IMG/VR virus record: IMGVR_UViG_3300042458_000828
Span: 1-25,143 of that record
Origin: a virus
DNA: 25,143 nucleotides
Direction: 5' to 3' (one strand)
Position 1 is the stretch's first letter, and each line of letters begins with the position of its first letter. The notes below the pieces were generated by a model. It was not told where the DNA came from and made no database searches. It was given only the letters and a program-made list of their open reading frames with translations. A program made the position numbers and the translations under genes. This document shows positions 14,146 through 20,503 of the stretch, in pieces.

Positions 14146-14613
14146 ATCAACTGTTGTTTCACTTTGACTTTTAAGGAACTTCTGCAATTCGGTGGTTGTT
14201 CCAACAAAGATACTGTTGTTTGTGGTATTAGACCCAACGCTAACACTTTTTGGTGCAGTAGGTTCAATGACAAGTTTCTTGCGGTCGCGTTGCAATGTTA
14301 GCAATTGATTGTTCATATCAGCCGCACTCTTTATCATACCAGCTAGCACTTCAAATGCACGTGGATGTTCGGCATCAGCTGCAAGAGCATGCATTGTTGC
14401 TATTGCTTCATCGCTTGTGCCAATAAGTTTCTTGATATGATCACGTGCAAAACGATAGTCTTCCTCTACATCAACGCTAATGTCATCAACACTTGGTAAC
14501 TTTTCTTTTACAGCTATCTGATTGTTTTCTACAGTAGCTATAGCAACTACAGGTAAATTTGTTTGTAATGAATCAAGTATATCTTGACGCGTCTTTGCTG
14601 GTTTAAGGCTCAT
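14140..14613 (-). CDS. 16: Small terminase subunit (gp16)
   Basis: A 157-residue protein between gp15 and gp17, the position and size of T4 gp16 (164). The central region 'DVEEDYRFARDHIKKLIGTSDEAI' with 'AADAEHPRAFEVLAGMIKSAADMNNQLLTL' is the two-helix oligomerisation core seen in T4-like small terminases ('D-Y-x-x-(A/V)-R-x-x-x-x-x-L-I...HPRAFEV'). It would form a ring that recognises phage DNA and regulates the gp17 motor. The ends are low in conservation, as usual in this family. No promoter octamer was seen upstream, so it is probably read from the neck-gene transcript. Confidence 0.92.
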   Translation of the reverse strand: MSLKPAKTRQDILDSLQTNLPVVAIATVENNQIAVKEKLPSVDDISVDVEEDYRFARDHIKKLIGTSDEAIATMHALAADAEHPRAFEVLAGMIKSAADMNNQLLTLQRDRKKLVIEPTAPKSVSVGSNTTNNSIFVGTTTELQKFLKSQSETTVDV

Positions 14614-14630
14614 AATATAGAATGTTTAAA

Positions 14631-15407
14631 TTATAGGAATCCAAATGTAGTCACCGCAGTATAATTGTCTGGTGTATCTGTTGTCATATTGCCAAGACGC
14701 ACGTTAATTTTATCAAGAGGTGTGGCATTAGTAATTACAGTGCTATCAAGAAAGTTAACATCAACATTTTTGATGATTCCGGTTTTATTAGTTTGACCAG
14801 CAAATTGAACTTTAATGTTAAAGTCAAGAGTATAGATTAGAGTGCGTCGACCAGTTTGATAGTCTCCTTCATAATCATCATTAAAAGTTGTGCCTGTCAA
14901 TATAATAGGTACAACGGTATTTGTACCTGGGACGGCCAAGTCAACTACTGTTAAACTATATTCTGGCGGAAATGTTGGAATGATTTGTTCAAAGATTTGC
15001 AATGCATCATCTTGATTGCGCGCATATATACTAAGCTGCATACCAATGACATATGGTACAGTCTGCCAATAATAATTTTTTTTGCCAGCCGAAATATCAG
15101 TGGCGCTGGAAGTCACAATTTCTTGATTAAGACGATTTAATTTGGCAGAGCTATCATATGCAATACTTGTCATTTCAAAGCTCATGCGCGGAACCTTTAC
15201 TGCAATTTCAGTTTCTTTTTGGTCAGCCGTGTTTTGACGAATACGTGCAAGCCAATGTTCTTTTGGTCCGTATGCTAATGGCACACGCGTCACTGCAGTC
15301 AACTTACCATCAATCAACTTGCCAGTATGAATATTATTAAAGAGTGTGCCAAATACAGCAACTATCTTTTTGATAGTTCCGTGATAATAGTAAGAATTGT
15401 CTAACAT
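14631..15407 (-). CDS. 15: Tail sheath stabiliser / tail terminator (gp15)
   Basis: A 258-residue protein with the gp15 family start 'YYYHGTIKKIVAVFGTLFNNI' and the blocks 'VPLAYGPKEHWLARI', 'VPRMSFEMTSIAYDSSAKLN' and 'YVIGMQLSIYARNQDDALQIFEQIIP' followed by 'FPPEYSLTV'. In T4, gp15 caps the finished tail tube and sheath and joins the neck. It lies between neck gene 14 and gp16, with a 7-base gap to gp14, so cotranscription is likely. The length is close to T4 gp15 (272). Confidence 0.95.
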   Translation of the reverse strand: MLDNSYYYHGTIKKIVAVFGTLFNNIHTGKLIDGKLTAVTRVPLAYGPKEHWLARIRQNTADQKETEIAVKVPRMSFEMTSIAYDSSAKLNRLNQEIVTSSATDISAGKKNYYWQTVPYVIGMQLSIYARNQDDALQIFEQIIPTFPPEYSLTVVDLAVPGTNTVVPIILTGTTFNDDYEGDYQTGRRTLIYTLDFNIKVQFAGQTNKTGIIKNVDVNFLDSTVITNATPLDKINVRLGNMTTDTPDNYTAVTTFGFL

Positions 15408-15414
15408 ATAGGTG

Positions 15415-16332
15415 TTATTGGTTAGGCTCTCCGAATGGATTCATTTGACTAAAGTCGATATATGCATTACCGTTAATTTCAAACACATCATTTTGAGCAT
15501 TAAGATCATTTTCAAATGCGTCTGGATCAGTACTGCTCATTGCGTATACTTCTTGAATTGTAACAACATAGCCGTTATCAATGCTGGTCAGCGTATCGCC
15601 TGCATCTATAATATGATAGTCGGCGTCATTCCAAGAAGGTACTCCAAGTTTAGTGCGCACTACACCGTTGCTATCTTTATAATAACCAAGAAATTCAAGC
15701 GTTCCAGTAACGCTTGTGCCAGACAAACTAACGGTTAGTGTTTCGCCTGCAACGAAGGTTTGCCCAGCCACACTAGTTGTGCGCACACTTTGTGCTTGAG
15801 CCGCGGTGTATTCTATAGCATCAACTTCAGCAACACCAGTATCAAGCGCTTGATTGCTATACTCAAAATTCTCACATGTCAGCTTAAATGTAGGAACTTG
15901 ACCAGCTTGATAGAATGGTTTTTTATCTTCAACATAACGAATCTCAAATAAACCTTTTGTCAGTGGAACATATATAAGATCGCCTTCACGAGGGCGTGCA
16001 CCACCTTCAGTAACACCATAGCGCCCAATCAACTGATTCCAACGGCGATTAGCTACAACAAAAGTAACTTGGTCTCTGAACTCAAACCCAAACTTATTCA
16101 TCAGTTTGCCATCTCCTTCAAAGCCATCCACGCTCTCAACATACATTTCAATTTTAAATGCACTCTCAAAACGTGAAAGCATATCTTCATTTAAAACGGT
16201 ATCCAATTGCACCACCTTGCGTGGTATATAATATACATCATGGCCGTAAATGGACATTGCTTCAATTATTAAATCTTCATAAAGGCTTTTTTCGCTACGA
16301 GTACCATGCGAAAAATATACATTACGTGCCAT
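15415..16332 (-). CDS. 14: Neck protein (gp14)
   Basis: A 305-residue neck protein of the T4 gp14 family (T4: 256). The N-terminus 'YFSHGTRSEKSLYEDLIIEA' followed by 'MSIYGHDVYYIPRKVV' and 'FKIEMYVESVDGFEGDGKLM' is diagnostic. The C-terminus 'INGNAYIDFSQMNPFGEPNQ' also fits the marine homologues ('D-F-S-x-x-N-P-F-G-x-P'). It would close the packaged head and form the tail attachment site with gp13. The extra length over T4 comes from a beta-rich insert around residues 165-265 ('GQTFVAGETLTVSLSGTSVT'). The homing endonuclease from the gp13-gp14 gap ends 2 bases before this start. Confidence 0.95.
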   Translation of the reverse strand: MARNVYFSHGTRSEKSLYEDLIIEAMSIYGHDVYYIPRKVVQLDTVLNEDMLSRFESAFKIEMYVESVDGFEGDGKLMNKFGFEFRDQVTFVVANRRWNQLIGRYGVTEGGARPREGDLIYVPLTKGLFEIRYVEDKKPFYQAGQVPTFKLTCENFEYSNQALDTGVAEVDAIEYTAAQAQSVRTTSVAGQTFVAGETLTVSLSGTSVTGTLEFLGYYKDSNGVVRTKLGVPSWNDADYHIIDAGDTLTSIDNGYVVTIQEVYAMSSTDPDAFENDLNAQNDVFEINGNAYIDFSQMNPFGEPNQ

Positions 16333-16334
16333 AA

Positions 16335-16928
16335 TTAAATCAGTCCTTTCTTTTTATCCCAATATAATTTACGGGCAGCAGACATCTTATCTTTTACTTC
16401 TTGTGATTTTGGAACGCCTAAGCATTTGCCTTTTCTATTCTTAGACATTTTTTGCCGAGTTTCCTCTGATGCTTTTTTTCCAAAATTTTCATTAAGAATA
16501 CCTAATCTAGTTTTACGAAATTCACTAAGTTTTTTTCTAGACTCATCTGATTTTCCTGGATTATTTTCTAAATTTCTTTTTGTAAGATCTGGTCTTTTAT
16601 TTCCAGTATTACCTTTACTTATTTTTGCTTTAGTTATTTCAGTATGTCCTTTACATACAAATTTACAACTGCCATTATGTTGATTATAATAATCTTTATT
16701 ATGCATTGCATCAACAGCTTTTAATATAGTTACTTCTAATTTTATCATTTGATCTGTGGTGCCACGAGAAATTATATATCGTTCAAACACAGAAGGATCT
16801 TTATGGTATTCTTCTAATACCAGTTTACTTGAACATATATATCCATCATCTATATTACCTTTATGCCAACCGATGTATAACCGATTAGTTTTAACATTTC
16901 TTAAACTATAAACAAATGCTTCAAACAT
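16335..16928 (-). CDS. GIY-YIG homing endonuclease between gp13 and gp14
   Basis: A 197-residue protein starting at ATG 16928 (MFEAFVYSLRNVKTNRLYIG). The frame is open further upstream, but that part would overlap gp13 and lacks conservation, and the GIY-YIG domain begins at this Met. The core 'FVYSLRNVKTNRLYIGWHKG' is a GIY-YIG pair, followed by 'NIDDGYICSSKLV', which matches 'NIDDGYMGSGKLI' of the terminase endonuclease 1. The C-terminus holds NUMOD3-type repeats ('GKSDESRKKLSEFRKTR', 'GKKASEETRQKMSKNRKGK', 'KSQEVKDKMSAARKLYWDKK'), which bind DNA. It lies 16 bases after gp13 with no promoter octamer or Shine-Dalgarno of its own. Confidence 0.9.
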   Translation of the reverse strand: MFEAFVYSLRNVKTNRLYIGWHKGNIDDGYICSSKLVLEEYHKDPSVFERYIISRGTTDQMIKLEVTILKAVDAMHNKDYYNQHNGSCKFVCKGHTEITKAKISKGNTGNKRPDLTKRNLENNPGKSDESRKKLSEFRKTRLGILNENFGKKASEETRQKMSKNRKGKCLGVPKSQEVKDKMSAARKLYWDKKKGLI

Positions 16929-16944
16929 AATTAAACATTTTCTA

Positions 16945-17691
16945 CTAACCGCAGTAAAAATCTGGCGGGAACTGATAACGCGATTCAAAGTCTTCTTCAA
17001 TCTTTTGAATCTCAGCATTAGCATCGTCAAATAGAGCACGCCCATTTAGTGTAACACCGCCTGGCAACTGCATACCTTCAAATTTCAACAAGTTGGTTCC
17101 CCACTGACGTTTCAATAATGCAGTGGTATAACGCTTAAGTACCATATCATTGTATACATCACCAAATGCATTTGGATCAATGGTTTGATATGCTTCAACG
17201 ATAATATATTGCCCAGGCTTAAGCGTATGTTTCCAATCGTCATCAATGGTCAAACGATTCATATGGCGTGCAAATGTAATTTGTTGACTTGCACCAGTAA
17301 GAATCATTTCAAGCAGACCCATATATTCTTTGGTCATCTGATAACTAATAATACTTTCTGGTCTGCGAAGCCCATACAAGTCATTAAGATACATCTGATA
17401 CTTAACGCTAAACATATCGCTTGCATCACCACGATTGATATTCATTACGCGCAGCACACAAATCAAACTGTCTGGCAATGTAAAGTAACCGTTATTAAAA
17501 TCATCCTGTGTAATGACATGCTTATAGAATACACGTGTCACGCCATCATTGTGATATTCTTGATAGAATTGAATAGCCTCATCAAGGCGGTCTTCAATCT
17601 GATCGTCATCAATGTTTATTTCAAGCACAGGAGCGCCCAATGCTCGTAGGCAATAGTCAACCAATCCTTGTCGTGTAGTAGGGCGCGCCAT
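16945..17691 (-). CDS. 13: Neck protein (gp13)
   Basis: A 248-residue neck (head completion) protein of the gp13 family. Blocks shared with cyanomyovirus gp13 are 'GLVDYCLRALGAPVLEINID', 'DQIEDRLDEAIQFYQEYHND', 'MNRLTIDDDW', 'YTTALLKRQWGTNLLKFEGM' and 'LPGGVTLNGRALFDDA', ending 'FPPDFYCG'. It works with gp14 to seal the head after packaging and hold the tail. TATAAATA lies exactly 6 bases before the ATG, leaving almost no mRNA leader. It is shorter than T4 gp13 (309) but of normal size for marine relatives. Confidence 0.95.
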   Translation of the reverse strand: MARPTTRQGLVDYCLRALGAPVLEINIDDDQIEDRLDEAIQFYQEYHNDGVTRVFYKHVITQDDFNNGYFTLPDSLICVLRVMNINRGDASDMFSVKYQMYLNDLYGLRRPESIISYQMTKEYMGLLEMILTGASQQITFARHMNRLTIDDDWKHTLKPGQYIIVEAYQTIDPNAFGDVYNDMVLKRYTTALLKRQWGTNLLKFEGMQLPGGVTLNGRALFDDANAEIQKIEEDFESRYQFPPDFYCG

Positions 17692-17697
17692 ATACTG

Positions 17698-17705
17698 TAT
17701 TTATA
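17698..17705 (-). promoter_or_regulatory. Late promoter TATAAATA before gp13
   Basis: Perfect late octamer on the minus strand with only CAGTAT between it and the gp13 ATG. It would head the neck and terminase transcript. Confidence 0.7.
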
Positions 17706-17707
17706 AC

Positions 17708-18001
17708 TTACGCCCACCAGATATTAGGGACGGACTCGTCAACTGGGCGGGAATCACCGGATGCGCTTGACCAGTGGACGAACTGCTTTCCGCCTTCTGG
17801 AACCGGGATGCCTACGAGATCACGGAAAAGCACCCAGTATTGCCCATCTCCATTATGTTCTCCAATGATGCAGAGAGCATGGGCATGTGACGCGAGATTC
17901 GATTGCACTTCGCCGTTCTCATCTACCGCAGCGAAGCCATTGGTGATTCCGAATTGCTCGGCCACCTGTTTTGACGGAAATTTCAAGATGTAGTCGATCA
18001 T
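17708..18001 (-). CDS. Small fibre-associated protein, 'PNxxWA' family (97 aa)
   Basis: A 97-residue protein whose start overlaps the stop of the preceding fibre gene (ATGA). It is a clear paralogue of the 125-residue protein at 22187-22564. Both begin 'MIDY-(I/L)-LKF', share 'NGFAxxxxxG', 'IIGEH', 'YWVLFRDL', '-PEG' and 'WSS', and end in 'PN-x-(W/F)-W-A'. I do not recognise a named function. Being tied one-to-one to fibre genes, it may be a fibre assembly factor or a small fibre-tip subunit (inference). The gene is richer in GC than its neighbours (about 57% in the 60 bases from 17761, against 32% in the 60 bases from 16501). Confidence 0.85.
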   Translation of the reverse strand: MIDYILKFPSKQVAEQFGITNGFAAVDENGEVQSNLASHAHALCIIGEHNGDGQYWVLFRDLVGIPVPEGGKQFVHWSSASGDSRPVDESVPNIWWA

Positions 18002-19308
18002 GGTGCGGTGAGAGATTGTAGTTTGGCGTTGGGCAGGCGTTTCTTGAAGAACTTAATCTCAGCAATGTGTCCGCCGAGAAAAAAACTTCCAGAGGTAAGA
18101 CCACCAATTCTGAATGCGTTTAATCCAACAGGGAAAGTGCGCGTTACTGTTGCGACTGAACCTCCATTTGTTGCGGATGCAAAACTTGTTCCCTCGTAAG
18201 CAATGGCTCTTTTTTGAATGACTGATGCTGCTCCAGCCACCACTGCTAAAAGGCTAGTCGCATCAGTATTGGCTCTTATGGCACCCAGGAATCCTCCATC
18301 TGCCAATGAATAACCATGGCGTATGATGTTATCAGTTGTTCCTGAATCAATCTGAGCAATACCTCGGTTATTCCCAATTAAGTTATTGATCATTGCCTTG
18401 CTCAGTAGTGTGCCAGCGGCGTTGTTATAGAAGCTGGTAAAGTCAGCCCCCGTAATACTACACACATCCGCGCTGCGAACCACGGACGATGCCACGGTCG
18501 GGATGTAGGAGGTGGGGAAGGCTCCAGATTCTACTTGTGCTCCACAGATATAAATCAAATTCGTGCCAGCTGCTACAAGTGTTTGCCTAATATCGCTAAT
18601 TCCATCCCAAGCGGCATTTGATGGATACAACGTGGCGAAGCAACTAGCTGGAACTCCATTGACAACAACTGAAATACGATACCAGTTATTAGGGAAGGCT
18701 TGGATTGCGCTCGATACAACAGAAAACCCGCCAATTGCCGTGCTGGTAACGCTGACAACAGGAGTTGATCCAGTCATTGTAACCTGTATTCCAGCATACT
18801 GAACCGCAGATGAAGCAAAGCCGATAGTAAAATATGGCGCGGCGTTAGCTGGTGGTTTTTTTATAAAAACAGATAGCGTCTTGATTCCTGTTCCTGTCCC
18901 TGTGAGATTAGCTTGAACACCAGTAAAAGTACCAGTACCAGTAAGTGACAACTCCCTAATCTGGCTTGAACCAGTCACCGAAGTTCCAGCAATTGTTGTT
19001 GCGGTGATATTTGTAGGGGTGGCACTGGAATATAAATCAGAGTCAAGTACAAAATTCGTCCTTGACTCTTCAATCAGCAATCCTTTGCAAGCAAGCGTAA
19101 CTGGATCGTGGTCGAAGCGGGGGGAATTAACTGCGGAGGATTGGATCAAGCCATTGCTCCCAACAAAAGTAGCAGTCGATGCACGGTTGAACACCGGAGT
19201 CGGCCCCTTGCGTGCCGTCAGCGTTTTGTCGGTGGCGAACTGTAAGTCTAGGGATAGACCGTATGGGTCTTTTATATTACCCCAAAGGTTGATTCCTATG
19301 CCTAACAT
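17998..19308 (-). CDS. Tail fibre/receptor-binding protein with lectin-like (LamG-type) modules
   Basis: A 436-residue protein starting at ATG 19308. An upstream TTG at 19314 is also in frame but directly follows the previous stop. The N-terminus reads 'SLDLQFATDKTLTARKGPTP', 'FNRASTATFVGSNGLI', 'PRFDHDP' and 'GLLIEESRTNFVL'. Together with 'GAQVESGAFPTSYIPTVASS' and 'VVRSADVCSI' later on, this is a well-known phage pattern around concanavalin-like carbohydrate-binding domains. A second beta-rich lectin-like domain ends 'GGHIAEIKFFKKRLPNAKLQ'. It probably binds host surface sugars as a distal fibre or accessory fibre. It is followed by an overlapping small partner gene, and its base composition is GC-richer than the region, suggesting recent exchange. 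Confidence 0.8.
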   Translation of the reverse strand: MLGIGINLWGNIKDPYGLSLDLQFATDKTLTARKGPTPVFNRASTATFVGSNGLIQSSAVNSPRFDHDPVTLACKGLLIEESRTNFVLDSDLYSSATPTNITATTIAGTSVTGSSQIRELSLTGTGTFTGVQANLTGTGTGIKTLSVFIKKPPANAAPYFTIGFASSAVQYAGIQVTMTGSTPVVSVTSTAIGGFSVVSSAIQAFPNNWYRISVVVNGVPASCFATLYPSNAAWDGISDIRQTLVAAGTNLIYICGAQVESGAFPTSYIPTVASSVVRSADVCSITGADFTSFYNNAAGTLLSKAMINNLIGNNRGIAQIDSGTTDNIIRHGYSLADGGFLGAIRANTDATSLLAVVAGAASVIQKRAIAYEGTSFASATNGGSVATVTRTFPVGLNAFRIGGLTSGSFFLGGHIAEIKFFKKRLPNAKLQSLTAP

Positions 19309-19314
19309 ATGCAA

Positions 19315-19587
19315 TTAGTATAATATTACAGCAACCGTAGCAGGTGATGTGGCAGCAGTACCCAGCATCATGCCAGCAAATGGATACAGGCCAGTGGTGA
19401 CTGCAAAGGTAACTTCAAAGCCGTCACAACCCATAATCTTAAGGTTGCCATCAGAGCTAATTAGTAGGCCTTTGAAAAATTTACCGCCATGGCGTGGACT
19501 AACATGATAGCCAGCAGTATAAGCTGGCACTTCATATGACATTGCACTATCAAAAACTCTTGCATTACTTAGACTTGGTGTACTCAT
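19315..19587 (-). CDS. Small structural protein, possible spike-base type
   Basis: A 90-residue protein immediately before the GC-rich fibre gene. The layout 'FFKGLLISSDGNLKIMGCDG' then 'FEVTFAVTTGLYPFAGMMLG', ending 'TAATSPATVAVILY', fits the small 'G-D-L-x-(V/I)...G...V-x-F-x-V-x-x-G-x-x-P...G-T-(A/T)-A-T...(I/V)-x-x-L-Y' proteins found beside phage and gene-transfer-agent tail spike genes. That assignment is from pattern memory and is tentative. A TATAAATA promoter is exactly 6 bases upstream of the ATG. The TAA abuts the TTG codon that opens the next frame. Confidence 0.6.
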   Translation of the reverse strand: MSTPSLSNARVFDSAMSYEVPAYTAGYHVSPRHGGKFFKGLLISSDGNLKIMGCDGFEVTFAVTTGLYPFAGMMLGTAATSPATVAVILY

Positions 19588-19593
19588 ATGCTA

Positions 19594-19601
19594 TATTTAT
19601 A
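19594..19601 (-). promoter_or_regulatory. Late promoter TATAAATA before the 90-aa gene
   Basis: Perfect late octamer on the minus strand with TAGCAT between it and the ATG at 19587. It would drive the 90-residue gene and the GC-rich fibre pair. Confidence 0.7.
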
Positions 19602-19803
19602 CTTTAATTTTAAAAACAAATGGCGCTATTATTACGGCCACAAATACGACAGCTAAATATAAAAATGATTTGAGGGTTTCAGTAGCACAATCAAATGAAG
19701 CGTCTGTTACAGAGCCAACTTGTTGAAATACACAATAGCCTTTAATGATGAAAGCTAAAACTATGCAACTCAATGCTGTAACTAAAACTCGACGCGTATT
19801 CAT
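19597..19803 (-). CDS. Small two-helix membrane protein
   Basis: A 68-residue protein with two strongly hydrophobic segments, 'VLVTALSCIVLAFIIKGYCVF' split around residues 6-26 and 'FLYLAVVFVAVIIAPFVF' near 47-64. They are joined by a short acidic loop (about 27-46) and the protein ends 'KIKV'. Its ATG overlaps the stop of the 106-residue holin-like gene by 4 bases, so the two are probably translated together. A partner of that gene in lysis (second holin, antiholin or spanin-like) is plausible, but no family was recognised. Confidence 0.65.
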   Translation of the reverse strand: MNTRRVLVTALSCIVLAFIIKGYCVFQQVGSVTDASFDCATETLKSFLYLAVVFVAVIIAPFVFKIKV

Positions 19804-20120
19804 TTACGTGGTAAGAATGATTCTGGCTTGCTCGCAAATTTTTTTCCAATGCTTACCAAGCCAGCTATAATTTCAGGACTAATTACACCTATCACTCCAT
19901 AGGTAATTGCTTTATATAGACTTCCTATATCTGTTTGTTCCAATAAAAACCATGCAATACCACTTGCAAGAGCAGCAACAAATACCTTCTTAACCTGTTC
20001 CAATACAGGAACTGGTGTATTTGTCGAAATCAAACGTGCTAACATGCTTGCTGCGCCCAACAATGGAATAAGCCAGCCGCCTTCCAAAAACTCTTTTACC
20101 ATTGATTTCTCTGCGTCCAT
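19800..20120 (-). CDS. Holin-like membrane protein
   Basis: A 106-residue protein with three likely membrane segments: 'GGWLIPLLGAASMLARLI' (about 14-31), 'VFVAALASGIAWFLLEQTDI' (about 46-65) and 'AITYGVIGVISPEIIAGLVS' (about 71-90). It has an acidic N-terminal end and a basic C-terminal tail (SIGKKFASKPESFLPRK). This size and layout match small phage holins, and similar proteins occur among fibre genes of marine T4-like phages. It would form the inner-membrane hole that times lysis. No endolysin gene is in this window, so the role is inferred. TATAAATA is exactly 6 bases before the ATG, and the small two-helix protein follows with an ATGA overlap. Confidence 0.65.
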   Translation of the reverse strand: MDAEKSMVKEFLEGGWLIPLLGAASMLARLISTNTPVPVLEQVKKVFVAALASGIAWFLLEQTDIGSLYKAITYGVIGVISPEIIAGLVSIGKKFASKPESFLPRK

Positions 20121-20126
20121 TGTGTT

Positions 20127-20134
20127 TATTTATA
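20127..20134 (-). promoter_or_regulatory. Late promoter TATAAATA before the holin-like gene
   Basis: Perfect late octamer on the minus strand with AACACA between it and the ATG at 20120. It lies in the 44-base divergent gap facing the rightward gene at 20165. Confidence 0.65.
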
Positions 20135-20150
20135 ATTTGTTGAAAGTCTG

Positions 20151-20169
20151 TATATATAAACTATATGAA
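20151..20169 (+). repeat. 19-nt A/T-rich sequence shared with the gp20 start
   Basis: TATATATAAACTATATGAA here spans the leader and start codon of the rightward gene. The identical 19 bases occur on the minus strand at the gp20 start (7239-7221), with the ATG at the same place. It may be a promoter or leader element shared by two genes. Confidence 0.45.
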
Positions 20170-20341
20170 TGAACAAATCTATATTAAGAGCGCATTTAAG
20201 GACGAATTAGAAAACCTAAAGATTGGAATCGTTGACTATATTACAGTTTACCGCGTTGAAGGAGATAAAGTTTTCTTTAGTGCAAACCGTGGTAAATTCC
20301 ATATGACAAAAAGTGAATTGGAAGAAGCAAGATTAGCTTAA
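20165..20341 (+). CDS. Small hypothetical protein, only rightward gene (58 aa)
   Basis: A 58-codon frame, MNEQIYIKSAFKDELENLKI through to 'GKFHMTKSELEEARLA'. Its composition is that of a normal soluble protein: an N-terminal helix-like segment, a central 'IVDYITVYRVEGDKVFFSAN' beta-type segment and a C-terminal charged helix. The frame is consistent, with third-position A/T bias typical of this genome. Function unknown. It is divergent from the holin-like gene with a 44-base gap and convergent with the remnant at 20338-20454. The two stop codons share the palindrome TTAA. An A/T-rich leader identical to that of gp20 precedes it. Opposite orientation suggests separate, perhaps early, expression (inference). 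Confidence 0.7.
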   Translation: MNEQIYIKSAFKDELENLKIGIVDYITVYRVEGDKVFFSANRGKFHMTKSELEEARLA

Positions 20342-20454
20342 GCCCAAAATACATTGGGAACATCATCTCCGCTTGTTGACGACTAATATATGAACTCTTC
20401 TGTGACAGGCGGTGTAGTAACACCGACAACGAATTTTTCAACAAGTGAGGTCAT
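20338..20454 (-). pseudogene. Remnant of a third 'PNxxWA' fibre partner, with in-frame amber
   Basis: Downstream of the 559-residue spike gene, the minus strand encodes a 23-codon frame MTSLVEKFVVGVTTPPVTEE... ending FIY, then TAG, then in the same frame SSTSGDDVPNVFWA and TAA. The tail matches the C-termini of the fibre partner proteins at 17708 ('FVHWSSASG...VPNIWWA') and 22187 ('YIVWSSS...IPNRFWA'). The TAG falls exactly where both paralogues have Trp (TGG), a single-base change. The N-terminal two thirds of the family are missing. It is probably a decayed copy, but a 23-residue peptide or amber read-through cannot be excluded. Confidence 0.65.
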
Positions 20455-20503
20455 AGAGGTAGTATAGAGTTAGATTTGGGTGGGGTCAATGATTGATCTT
20501 ATG

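Noticed and set aside
16929-17045. Upstream extension of the gp13-gp14 endonuclease frame
   Set aside because: These 39 codons overlap the 3' end of gp13 and have no GIY-YIG similarity. The domain begins at the Met at 16928.
19309-19314. TTG start for the 436-residue fibre gene
   Set aside because: The TTG directly follows the previous stop codon, and an ATG lies two codons later, so ATG at 19308 is the simpler start.
20410-20425. Short hairpin CGGTGT/ACACCG downstream of the rightward gene as its terminator
   Set aside because: The stem is only 6 bp, has no T run and lies within the coding remnant on the other strand.
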